Source: Alopecurus myosuroides (lineage: Eukaryota; Streptophyta; Magnoliopsida; Poales; Poaceae). From it: a DNA stretch of 64,000 bases. The notes under the pieces were generated by a model. It ran no database searches, was not told the DNA's origin, and saw only the letters and a program-made list of their open reading frames with translations. A program made the position numbers and the translations under genes. The stretch spans positions 432,392,332 through 432,456,331 of the forward strand of contig CM054059.1 of assembly GCA_028641055.1 (NCBI GenBank), given 5' to 3'. This document shows, piece after piece, positions 1 to 10,247 of the stretch (within the stretch, counting starts at the first letter, position 1; every line of letters begins with the position of its first letter).

Positions 1-140
1 CACACCAGCGAGCACACGAAAGCGAGGTTGGTGACGATGTGGCAGACCGGTGAGCACGACGGTGAGGTGGCACATCAGCGAGCACACGACGGCGAGGTTG
101 GTGACGATGTGGCAGGCCGGTGAGCACGACGGTGAGGTGG
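1..140. repeat. 70-bp tandem duplication
   Basis: Two head-to-tail copies of a 70-bp unit (1-70 and 71-140) differ at four positions. The unit is built around GAGCACACGA, GTGACGATGTGGCAG and GGTGAGGTGG words, and the following 60 bases keep a similar GGTGA/GGTGG flavour. The array may extend left of the window. Confidence 0.9.
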
Positions 141-759
141 TGGTCCTGGACGGTGAACTGGGCGGGGTGGGGGATCTCGACGACGAGGTGGGAGATCTTG
201 CAAGCGAGATATACGGTGATGTGTAAGAGGGATGGGATTTGGTTTGGGAGGACGGGGACTGGAGGGGAGAAGGTGGAGTAGTTGATTCTTTGGGCGAGGG
301 CCGAGGGGATAACGGAGCGTTTCAAAATGATCACAGAAATGCCCTCCGCGATAAAGGTTGACCTTTGTGTGCGGGAGGGCTGAGAAGTAATATTCTTGCG
401 CGAAAAATTTTGAGTGGGCTGTCCTAGCGCCAAATTTCGGAGGGACGCGTAAGTGCGGGAAACTATGCTAGCCATCGTATGCTGGTGGGTGGCTTAAACA
501 AATTGACCATTTATGCAATAATTTACTAAAGGGACCTTGTGAGTAAATAAAGAAGTATTATGAAATAATTTTGGAGTTGAGGTCGTCGGTCATAAAACGT
601 ATTAGAATATGCAGAACGGTTCTATGTGAAACCAACAGTAACTAAAGAACTACAGATAACTGAGTATTTGCAAGACAACACATAATATTAACTTAATTAT
701 AGAGTAGCAAAACACAATCACAGCACACATAGACATGTCGACAAGTAAAACACGACGAG
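141..759. other. Stretch with no recognised gene
   Basis: The left part is G-rich and the right part is AT-rich. I see no open frame with a recognisable product and no clear element ends. Confidence 0.5.
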
Positions 760-1203
760 TCAACGACGTAGCAGGTTACACATATGCTCTATAAGCACAC
801 TAGTTGCTGCGATGAAGGACACGAACAACCGGACGCACCAGTGGGACGGACTCGTTCCAGAGGAGCAAAGGGTTGACAGGACACAGCACACCAGAGTGTC
901 GTTCAGCCAATAGAGGCCGTCGTGCAGATTTTCTCCTGAGGCATGCTCCCAAAGCCTGGCGTAGACCCCGCTGCCATCCTTGTCGTGGTCGATGATGAAC
1001 ATCCGCCGATCGGCGTACTTTGCGCCAAGCACGATGTGTGCGGCGCTCCAAGCAGAGATATTTCCACCAACGGTGAAGAACTGCACCACGTCGGAGAGGT
1101 CATAGCCGTCGGGACGGACGTACTCCACTTGGTGTTCGTCCTCGAGCGGTTCCTCCCCGATCAGCTCGGTGGTCGTCCAGGACATGGCGCGCGCAGAGAG
1201 CAC
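760..1203 (-). CDS. Small hypothetical protein (147 aa or shorter)
   Basis: An open frame reads on the minus strand. The likelier start is the internal methionine at about 1185 (MSWTTTELIGEE), seven codons after the first ATG. The first hundred residues look like a soluble globular protein rich in acidic and aromatic residues (VQFFTVGGNISAWSAAHIVLGA, then FIIDHDKDGSG). The last forty residues are cysteine- and serine-rich and hydrophobic, and may be intron or read-through rather than coding. A TATTA-rich segment near 1300 on the minus strand could be a core promoter. I do not recognise the family. It could be a real small gene, a gene fragment or chance. Confidence 0.35.
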   Translation of the reverse strand: MLSARAMSWTTTELIGEEPLEDEHQVEYVRPDGYDLSDVVQFFTVGGNISAWSAAHIVLGAKYADRRMFIIDHDKDGSGVYARLWEHASGENLHDGLYWLNDTLVCCVLSTLCSSGTSPSHWCVRLFVSFIAATSVLIEHMCNLLRR

Positions 1204-1795
1204 AAAGCTGACCTAGCTCTTGTGTTTTGCACAATCTATCTATTCGATACGTGTTGATGAAGGGGTGTGTTTTGCAGAGTCCCTTCAAATACACCGATCG
1301 GGTAATATAGCGGCGGGGAGAGGCCGGCCGGCGGATTACCAAACACCATTAATTGCTGCCAAGGTCGGCCTTTACCATTGAATTTGCAGTCTAGGCGCAG
1401 CGATGACAACGAGCACACACAAATGGCCGGGTCATGCAGGCGCGGAGCAACGCATGCAGCACGGGCCAGTACGCATACGGCCGGCGCCGACTTCGACCCA
1501 ACAGTCACAGCTAGCCGGGGCAATAGCAGAAGTGAGGCATGGGCATGCATGCACATGGTCAGGCACGCGCGCAGGCACGCATTAAGATCAAGACGCGATG
1601 GGTCACGCAAGCACAACACGCAGCGCACGGAGGAAAAGAGTGCACGTATCGCGCGGCATGCAGCTAGCTCGCCCAAATTTTGCAGGCATGACGTGCAACA
1701 GCTAGCTAGCCCCAAAGCAGGCTCAGCACACATTTAGACAGAACTGTGATGACGTCCCGTCTTTCCCATGCAATTTCTCTAAGGCTTTAAGCCTG
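1204..1795. other. Intergenic stretch left of the Helitron
   Basis: The sequence is mixed, with several GCATGCA/CATGCATGC palindromic words (about 1541-1700) and AGCTAGCT words. No coding or RNA gene could be supported. The 5' end of the Helitron (a TC dinucleotide next to a host A) should lie near the right end of this stretch, but I could not fix it. Confidence 0.4.
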
Positions 1796-2807
1796 ATGCC
1801 GAGGGAGCTTCCTCGGCGATTTGCCACGCTCGCGGTCTCTGCGTTGTGGGTCCGGCTTCAGTTGCTGCCGTGTGCGCTCGTCCGGTGCACGCATGTCTGT
1901 GGTTCCTTTGCTTCGCCGTTCCTGTCCGCTGTCTGCTGGCCCTTGCGTCTCTCTGTCCCCGACTGTCAGCGACCCTTTTACGTTTTTGTGCCCGTGCCCG
2001 CCGCCTCCGTGTATGCCCGAGAGAAGAGGTCGTTGCCCTTGTCTAGATTCGTCTTCTCGTTTTGTCCGTGCGGATCGGGTTGTCGGCCACTCCTTCCGCT
2101 CTTCGTCGGCCGCTTGCTCGCCGGATTCGCTCGTGCCTTTTTGCGATTTCCTGCGCCGTTGAGTGCGCCCGTCGCCCGTCGGCTTCGCTCCCCTGCTCGT
2201 TCCCTGCGCCCTGTTCGTCATTCTTGAGAAGAGATTCGTCTGGATCTCCCAGCTTTCACCCCTCCCTCCACTTTTTAGGAGATTTTCCCCGCGTTCTGCT
2301 TGGCCGTTGTTCGCCTCGGTTCGATGCCCTTTCTGATTTTTCTTTTTTTTTTCTCTGCAACTTGGTGCTTGGGGCGCCTGGGAGTTGCGGGGCGGGGAAG
2401 CGCTGCCGTCGTCTCCTTCTACGGCCTGGTGATGGACTTTTCCCTCTCCTTTGTTTCTTGTGCATGTTGCGGTGCTCCGGTTGCCTGTTAGCCTCTTGCT
2501 TTTTTTGGAGAGATTTGGTCGTCGTTCGTCCTCTGTTTGGGATTCTATCCTTACCTTGGTGCTTCATGGATGATGCGGCCGTTGGGTCGACCTCCCGTGG
2601 GAGGAAGCGGCGTGGTGCGTGTTGCCGTTTTCCCTGTCTTTTCTGCCTTTGTTGCGCATATTCTTCTCTCACGCCGCCTCTGTTTGTGGTAGCCGGTGGT
2701 GGCGCCGACGACGGTCGTCGTGTCGCAGCAAGCTCTGCGTGCCCGTCTGCGCAGCCGCGGGCGGATGTTTCCCCTTTGCTTTGCGCTGCTACGGAGACCT
2801 CTGTTTT
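1796..2807 (+). mobile_element. Helitron, 5' portion (left of the gypsy insertion)
   Basis: This CT-rich stretch is rejoined to 18094 onward once the gypsy element and one copy of its 5-bp target duplication are removed. It would be the leader and 5' non-coding part of the Helitron whose RepHel fragment and 3' end lie on the other side. Long open frames exist on both strands here, but they are compositional (arginine, serine, cysteine or proline rich) and match no family. The left boundary is an estimate. Confidence 0.5.
2803..2807. other. Target site duplication (left), GTTTT
   Basis: The five bases GTTTT directly before the left LTR are repeated at 18089-18093 directly after the right LTR, the 5-bp duplication expected of LTR integrase. 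Confidence 0.9.
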
Positions 2808-5800
2808 TGTCACACCCCAATTTTAGCACACTTGTTTTCACACAAGGAATCCAATTTTTGGAGCCAACAAAAACTTTTATGGTCCTTGTGTAATCCATCA
2901 TGTTGTACTTGAGCTATGACTATCTATGCAAGCAAGCATTTTTATTTAAAAACAAACCACTTGTTTTCTGAGGTTCTGATCATCTTCAATACTTTGCTAT
3001 TTATGTAAACCTTGATACCCTAACTCAAAACCCAGGTGGCAATGTTAAAAACAACTTACATTTGATTATTGAGTCAAGTGGAGCAAATAAAACAAATTAA
3101 TCAAAGTGAAACCACAATTTTTCCCAAATAAAAACAAGCCTAGTAAGGGTTTTTCACCCTTGTTTTTCATAATATAAAATTTCACATTGTGGGATTTTAA
3201 GTCATCAATGTGATCTTGAATATATATACTATAATTTGGATGACTTAGTGGAGATTTAGGAATCACAAAAACAATGTTTTGTTGATGGTTTTATGCTAAG
3301 AAACAAGGCAGAAAAGTGCCCTTTTGGAAAACAATGCAAACAGACCAACCAGCCATCTTTCCACTTATTTTTCACCAAGCAAATGTTACTCAAATTTAAA
3401 TCTTTTTGTTGTTTTGGAAAGTACTAAAGATGCTTAACAGAACCATGCTTGGAAAACAAAAGTTAAATAATTTTAAAGGCCTGAAAAACAACACAACTTT
3501 CAGCTAACCCCTCTGTTTTTCTTAACACTTAGTAGAATTTCAGTAACTGAATTTTTAACTGAATTTTGGGATTCAGAAACAGTGAACTCGAGCCTATTTC
3601 AAATGCTTATATCTTTTAGCTCAGTAATTCTTTTTGAGCACGGTTTGGGGCTTCTAGAAGCTGGCCCCAACCACTCCCTGCTCTGCTCATCAACTTGCTT
3701 CGAGTTTGACTAATGGGAGAGAGGGAGGTAACTTCTGGAGGGAGAGAAACGGGAGGGAAGGGATGGGCGCCTGACAGGCTGCGCCCTATCCCGAGCCACA
3801 GTGGCGTTCTGCCGTGCACATCCGCGCCCTGGCACGATGCAAGTGGCCGTCGAGCACACCTAGGCGAGTTGGAACCTCCCACGGGCCCGGAAAGAGCACC
3901 CCTGGCCGTGCCAGAGCGTGCACGAGCTCGCCGCGGGCGCACGGACACGCCAGAGCGTGCACCGCCGTCGCCGGCCCTATATAAACCGCCCCCGAGCCTC
4001 CAAACCAGTGCACCATCTTCCCCTCGACTCACTGTCACTCCCCAGACCCAGCCATGCTCCCGAGCTGCTCGCAATAGAATGAATCGCCGGATTTCTTCCG
4101 CGGCCACCGCGGCAGCCCGAGGAGAAATACACCCTCCACAGACCACCGCAGCCTCCACCACTACCCTAGACGAACTCCCCCACCTCCGTAACCCCACCCT
4201 AAGCCACACCACCTCCCCTCGTTTGCAGAGAAGCCGAGAACCTCGTCGGAGCCGCCGCGGCACCCGAACACGTCACCATCGATTGGAGTTGTTCCGCGCC
4301 GTTGTTGTTGTACCTCTACACTGCATCGACCACGCGCGACTTCCCCGACCACTTCCCTTGGCCCTGCACCCCCCCTAGGTGAGCCTCGCTCGTCTCTCGC
4401 CGCCGGTTTCCGTGAACCTCGCCGGAGAAGAAATAGAATAGGGAGAGAGAGAGGAGGGTGGCTGTGCGCCGTAGATCTCTGGATCTGCGGCCACGCTTAA
4501 ACTGCGAAGCGGTATGCCCGTTCCCGCGCGTTGCGGAAGCGAGGCGGGCCACCGAGCGCAGTTGGGCCGCGCCCCTGGTGTTGACCAGCCCACTGCGCTG
4601 GTTTTTAATTCTTTTTCAAACGATACAGATTTTGGCTGTTTACTTTAATCGAAAATGAAAATGTTAAACTCAACTATTAATTGTGCAAAAATTCACAGAG
4701 GTACCTGAACGAAATCTTGAACGATGGCAGCAAGCAGATCTGGTTTTGGATGAACTATGAACAAATGAAAAATCATGAACTAAGGACTGTCAGTGAGAAT
4801 GTTTAGGGCATAACTTTTTGATGGAGTGTCTAAAATGAGCAAACTAAAATTCCTATGGTAGATCTTGACTAGATCTACCAGTAGGGCTTGACCTCACCCC
4901 AAGGAGAGCTACCATTTTGAAATGGTATCCATTTTGGTAAAACACCAGTAGCATGTTCCATGAATTTTAGGATTTTTTTATAACACTTTTTTATGCAAAT
5001 CCAATTGGATCTGTTAGATATTAGATAGATCTATGTATCCCTAGATTGGTGTAAATTTTTGAGCTCTAGAATTAAATTGGTGACAGATCTAAGAAAGTGC
5101 ATGTTTCTGTTAAAAATAAAGTGAGTATTTTGAGTTTGTAAATCATTGTTTGATTATGCCAATCTGTTTTCTAGCATGCATAAGTGGTATGTTGAGTGTT
5201 CTTAGATAGTTTTACTCACAGAGGGTCCTTGACAAAAATCCATGCTTGTTTAGTATTTGTTTGAGTATTAAAATGAGCATAGTAGGAATCTCTAGTTTCA
5301 TTTCTTGAAATACTTGTGTGGTAGTGTTTTGCTAGATTTTTATCCTAGTTATAGGAATGTTTTTACTTGGATCCAGTACCATTTTGGTACTGTTATTTAC
5401 TTGTTTCATCCATTGTAAGCTACTTTGAATCTTTTAGGAATGCATGCATAGGTTTGATTAATTATTGTTAGTATTCATGGTTTGCACTAGAATGGCTAGT
5501 TGCATTTTTGCACTATGGATTATTTGGTTTATACCAGATGAACCAGAGGCATAACACCTCTCAAATGGCATGGAAAACATAGTGGGACACCCACTGGTTC
5601 CATACCATTTGGTTGAAAAACAAACTAGCTCAACGATCGTAGTTGTGGTAGTAGTAGTACATAATATTACTTCTATTTATGCATGTTTTGCGTGGGATAT
5701 TTTAGGAGCTTGTATATTATTCTTATGAGTATTTTTGCTTGATGTATGTTGTGTGTGAGTCAATTTGTTGGTTGGTAAGGTTCTGATAGGATGTTTTACT

Positions 5801-7449
5801 TTTCCTTTACGACGATAGAAAACGACGAGGACATAGTCGGGACAGGCGGGTACTACTACCATTCCTGTTGCGAGCAAGACCCGGATCCTCAGTACCCCCA
5901 AGGCAAGCCATCCTTAAAGCTTGCTGTTATATTCCCAATACCTTTATGCATTCTAATACTTCTGAAATTTTCAATTTTTTTTTGCTAAAACTATTTTATT
6001 GAGTGAATAATATTACTACTATTATATATATGTTATATATCACTTGCCATTAGTCAACTTGGTGTTACCAAGCCCTTAGCCACTATAAGGTATATAAATA
6101 CCGTCTTAAACCATAAACTTGAGTCCCTAAGTGGACCACTTTAAAATGTGCTTTTGCAAAACAGAGATGGTTCTACAAGGAGATGATGGTGGAAAGGCGG
6201 GACCTTGTTCACCAAAGGAAAAACTGTGAAGGTGTTTTCAAATGTTTACAAAAGGCACTCACCCTAGTCTTCGCTGGACAACCAAGATGTACTGCCACCT
6301 TACCCCTATATGGGTATGGGGCCTATCTAGATGCTTGAACTTGTTAGTATATGTTTTATTCCAAAATGCTATAGAGGAGCTGATTCTCTGAACCGAAGTG
6401 TCGCCAGGAGGGAGAAACGGGACATACACAGTGTGGGATTAATTTTCCCTCCGGATGCGACAGCTGGACCTCCTGACTAGGCAAGGCGGGACCTGATGCC
6501 GGGGAGACAACCCACCTGAACGAATAAGCGTATACTAGCTTGTGTCAGAGTGGACAGTTAAGATCAACTCTCTGGTGCTTGCATATCGCTGTGTCGATCC
6601 ATGGGTGGTCCATGGCAGAGTTTTGGATCTAGTGGAATGTGTACCACCTCTGCAGAGTAAAACTATTCAGAATAGCCGAGCCCTCGGATATGGGCAGTTG
6701 AAAGGCCATGTAGCTAGTATTGTGCTGAGTTTTCAAAAGATGTTTTCAAAACAGAAGTGGTGTACCCGGAAGGTACCAATGAAGTTTGGACATGTTGTTC
6801 CAAGAAGTTTTGCAAAGAAAAACTTTCTTTTCATAAAACAAGTTTACAAAACCTCTTGTACATGCGATATCGACAAGAGAAAGAAAACTATATTATTTTC
6901 TTCTGAAGTATCTTCTTCAACAGAGATACAAATTAATATGACTGCAACTATGATGTCATCTTACATGAACATCATTGGTAGCAAGCCCTATGTATGGCCT
7001 ACCTATCTACCATATAAGCATGATGCATTTGTAAGTGTATAAAGGATGTCTTGTTGAGTACATTCAAACGTACTCATTTGGTTTCGCCCCTGGTATATAC
7101 TTGCCAGACTTTGAGGAGGTACCATCTGAGGAGGATCACGATGAGGAGTACTATTCCGACGACTACGCGAACTAGGCCCGGCTCCCGGTCAGCAGCCTGT
7201 TGGTGAAAGCTTGACATGGGCTATCTACGTTTATCTTCCGCTGTTTAGATGTTGTAAGACTTTGCCTGTCCAGCGTGGCAGTAATTAAAGACTTGGTCAT
7301 GTGACCATTGGCTTGTAAGACTGCTTTTATTCGTGTAATGGATATTGTATCTGTGTACCACTTTCGTATGTTGTTCACGACTGATCTTCCTGGGATCGTG
7401 AATGTATGCATATGAGGGGTTCTGAACCTTCCGGTTTGGGGCCTCTACA
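2808..7449 (+). repeat. 5' LTR of the gypsy element (4,642 bp)
   Basis: It matches 13440-18088 throughout, with scattered substitutions and a few short indels (for example a 20-bp segment near 13770 absent here). It contains a GC-rich promoter block around 3700-4500, followed by AT-rich sequence. Open frames inside the LTR, such as 3616-4263 minus and 6542-7042 plus, are not shared intact between the copies in a protein-like way and are read as chance. Confidence 0.95.
3978..3985 (+). promoter_or_regulatory. TATA box of the 5' LTR
   Basis: TATATAAA sits in a GC-rich block and is followed by a C-rich leader (CGCCCCCGAGCC). This is a strong plant TATA box and the most likely start of the retroelement transcript about 30 bases downstream. 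Confidence 0.7.
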
Positions 7450-7453
7450 AAGT

Positions 7454-7466
7454 TGGTATCAAAGCT
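7454..7466 (+). other. Primer binding site (tRNA-iMet type)
   Basis: TGGTATCAAAGCT begins four bases after the LTR end. It matches the usual plant initiator-methionine primer site TGGTATCAGAGC with one A-for-G change. Confidence 0.8.
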
Positions 7467-7671
7467 ATCCTGACCCTAGGAGCCCTTAGTTAGCATGGAC
7501 GTCAACTAGTACTATATATATAATATACCCAACTGATAAATTTTTTAAAAGATTCTTACACCCATCTTCCCTACTTTCTCAAACTATACTTACACTAAGC
7601 TTACATCATGTTCGACCTTAAAACTTTGCACGATTGGACACTAACTCAACCTTACTTAAAACTTTGTGTAG

Positions 7672-8547
7672 ATGGATGTCGTGTACACGGAGGCTTGCCA
7701 GTTAGGACTGGCCAGGGACTTCCCTTTCCGCTTCGAGCGGAGACTCGTAGCGATGACCGAGCTACTCGACCGCCCAGTTCCCGAGCTTCGGGGAGGGGTG
7801 ATCACTGGGTCCCCCATAGAGGGGGAATGGTTGGTGGAGTGTGTGATACACCCTCCACTGACTACTCCTACGGCGGAGGCGTTCTTCATCGCCACCGTAG
7901 AGCGCTCCTGGCAGGAGGGAGCAGTACGCGTGATCCAGGAGGCCATAGCGCGCCTGGCTCACCTTCGAGACTACCGGTTCGTAGGGACTGCCTATGTGTT
8001 CCTCGGGAGGAGGGACGAGACCGGCACACCTATGGCCGTGTCTCAGGATGTGACAGGTCTTGGCGCACACCAGGACGATATGGAGATCCTACTCCACCGC
8101 ACCCAGCGTCGTCTTGACGACATGGGTATTTTGCAGCGTACCACCGCCTCCGAGTGCCGTCTCCTCTGTACCCATCTGGAGCAGACGATGCTCGACTTAG
8201 AGACCGCGACTGCGCGATCCCGTGCCTTGGAGAGGCAGTTACGGACCACCCGTCGGGCCGGTGACCGTCTCCATGCCAAGGTAGGGTCACTTCAGGAGGG
8301 CAACGCAACCCTGCGTGACCGCCTGAGGACCGCCAGAGAGGAGCTGGCCACTCAAGACTCCACACTCGAGGGATTAGAGGAGGAGAACTCCGAGCTCCGT
8401 AGGGAGAACGAGGACCTCCTCGTTGACGACGACATCCAGTCCGACGCAGAGGGCATGGATATGAGCGCGCAGAGCTTGCAGGAGGACGACGACGCCGTTG
8501 AGGAGGAGGACCCAGAGGAGCTCCTCTTCGACGTCGACAACTTTTAG
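7672..8547 (+). CDS. Extra pre-gag ORF, coiled-coil protein (291 aa)
   Basis: An intact frame lies between the primer binding site and gag, on the same strand as the element. The first ~120 residues look globular (ITGSPIEGEWLVECVIHPPL, then EAFFIATVERSWQEG). Residues ~150-255 are an arginine/glutamate/leucine-rich heptad-like stretch typical of a coiled coil (LEQTMLDLETATARSRALER, LEEENSELRRENEDLL). The last ~40 are strongly acidic. It has no zinc knuckle, protease or RT motif. Standard chromoviruses do not need such an ORF, so it is an accessory or acquired gene of unknown role. It has stayed open while gag-pol downstream carries a stop. Structural or nucleic-acid-packaging roles are guesses. 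Confidence 0.7.
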   Translation: MDVVYTEACQLGLARDFPFRFERRLVAMTELLDRPVPELRGGVITGSPIEGEWLVECVIHPPLTTPTAEAFFIATVERSWQEGAVRVIQEAIARLAHLRDYRFVGTAYVFLGRRDETGTPMAVSQDVTGLGAHQDDMEILLHRTQRRLDDMGILQRTTASECRLLCTHLEQTMLDLETATARSRALERQLRTTRRAGDRLHAKVGSLQEGNATLRDRLRTAREELATQDSTLEGLEEENSELRRENEDLLVDDDIQSDAEGMDMSAQSLQEDDDAVEEEDPEELLFDVDNF

Positions 8548-8882
8548 CTAGTGGTAGCACCTCTTAGCTATAGAGTAGTGCTAGCTAGATGTACGCCGAC
8601 CCCATAAGGCGAATCCCCCGATGTAGCTCTGAGGAGCGTAGTTGTGGTAGATGTCTGTTTGAGTGTTGTGCTATGTATGAACCTTATGCCTTTAGTATGA
8701 TGTAGTCCTTATGTGCTATGAACTTGATGAATCGTTTCAACCACCAATGAACAAATCACCAAAGCAAATTAAAATCACCCATCATAACCCACACTCCTTT
8801 TTGTTGCTAACAAGTCTTACCCTGCCTAAAAACAAAACCTTAAGTCTTGCTGCATAGACTTACGCATGTCTCAATAAACAGC

Positions 8883-10247
8883 ATGGCGCCACGTCGGGAA
8901 CCACCGCCACCACCCCCATCGACCGTGGAGGCACTGCTGGCACTTTTGATGGAGGACCGTCAGGCCACTAGAGCCGAGAGTGCCGCCACAGTTGCTGCCC
9001 TGCAGCAGTTGGCCGCTGCCAGCACCAACAACAACAACCATGGCGATGACAACGGAAATGGCGGGCGATCAAAGCTGAAGGTGTTTCAGCAGACGAACCC
9101 TCCGGTGTTCACCAAGATTGTGGAACCCCTGGACGCTGACGACTGGCTTCGCACTATCGCCAACGATCTGAAAGTGGCAGGAGTCGACGAAGGTGACAAG
9201 GTGCTCTTTGCTACCCACTTTCTTGCTGGGCCAGCAAGGACTTGGTGGGAGACCACCTGCGACACCGTCGCTCCAAACTATGTGTTCACCTGGGAGGACT
9301 TCTGCATCCGTTTCCGCAAGTATCACATCCCACAGGGAGTGATGAGCATCATGAAGGACAAGTTCCTGAAGCTGAAACAGGGAGGCATGTCTGTGTCCAA
9401 ATACTGGGAAGAGTTTACTCTGCTAGCCCGGTATGCACCAGATGAGGTCAATACTGAAGCCAAGAAGAAGGAAAGATTTCTAAATGGGCTGCACGATGAG
9501 TTGCAGTGTACCCTTGTGGTCATCCCATTTGAGGATCTGGAATCACTCGCGGATGCCGCGATGATGATTGAACACAAAAGGCAAAATGTCTTTGAGAACC
9601 GTAAGAGGAAGATGCAGTTCCAAGGAGGACCAAGTGCACCCAGAAACCGCCCAACCCCATATACCAGGCCCCCACCCCACAGGGCGCATACCTTTGCGCC
9701 AAGGAACCACCATAACAACCATAGCCACAACCACAACCCCCACAACAGCCACAACAACCACCACCACAACAACAACAACAACAACCGTGTGACCTACACA
9801 CCCAAGCCTGGAGGCAGTGGAAATGGGAATGGAAATGGAAACAAACCCAACCATGCTGCCAAGCCAACCCAAGGCACCAAACCTAGCTTAACCTGCTTCA
9901 CCTGTGGCAAGGAAGGACATTTTGCGCGGGAGTGCCCAACCAAGATGGCTGCATCAACCCAGAACAATGCTACCAAGATGACTCATGCCTCAGCACCCAG
10001 GAAGCAGACTAGGACCAAGGGGTATCTGAATCACGTCACTGCTGAGGAAGTGCAGGATGCGCCAGACATGGTGATGGGTACGTTTCCTATCAACTCTGTA
10101 CCTGCTGCAGTATTGTTTGATTCGGGTGCATCACATTCCTTTGTTACCAAGCCTTTTGCTGAGAGAAGTGGTATGAAGCATACCCGCATGCACCAACCCA
10201 TGTTAGTCCAAATACCTGGAACTAGTACCCAAGCCAACCTTGTTTGA
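8883..10247 (+). pseudogene. gag: gag-protease part of the polyprotein, ended by an in-frame TGA
   Basis: The frame starts MAPRREPPPPPP; an earlier in-frame ATG at 8847 is less likely. A capsid-like region follows (DDWLRTIANDLKVAG, RTWWETTCD, FCIRFRKYHIP, LKQGGMSVSKYWEEF). Next is an asparagine/histidine-rich linker of about 70 residues. A CCHC zinc knuckle (CFTCGKEGHFARECP, about 9894-9938) is followed by the aspartic protease motif VLFDSGASHSF with its aspartate at 10119-10121. The frame then meets TGA at 10245-10247, inside the protease. The RT part continues in the same frame, so one base change accounts for the break. CGA to TGA by loss of a methylated cytosine is plausible but unproven. 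Confidence 0.88.
10245..10247 (+). other. Single in-frame TGA between gag-protease and RT
   Basis: Frames on both sides are identical and the neighbouring residues continue the protease-to-RT linker, so this is the only visible disabling change in the polyprotein. Confidence 0.85.

Noticed and set aside
1796..2826. Long overlapping frames on both strands (254, 185, 144 and 143 codons)
   Set aside because: They are low-complexity arginine/serine/cysteine/proline frames in CT-rich sequence, open on both strands, and one runs into the LTR of an inserted element; they are best read as a Helitron leader.
3616..4378. Frames of 215 and 221 codons in the gypsy 5' LTR (and equivalents at 14327-15017)
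   Set aside because: They lie in the GC-rich promoter block of both LTRs, on both strands, and differ in length between copies; compositional.
6542..7042. 166-codon frame in the 5' LTR
   Set aside because: The 3' LTR copy has a stop and a frameshift in the same place, and no domain is recognisable.
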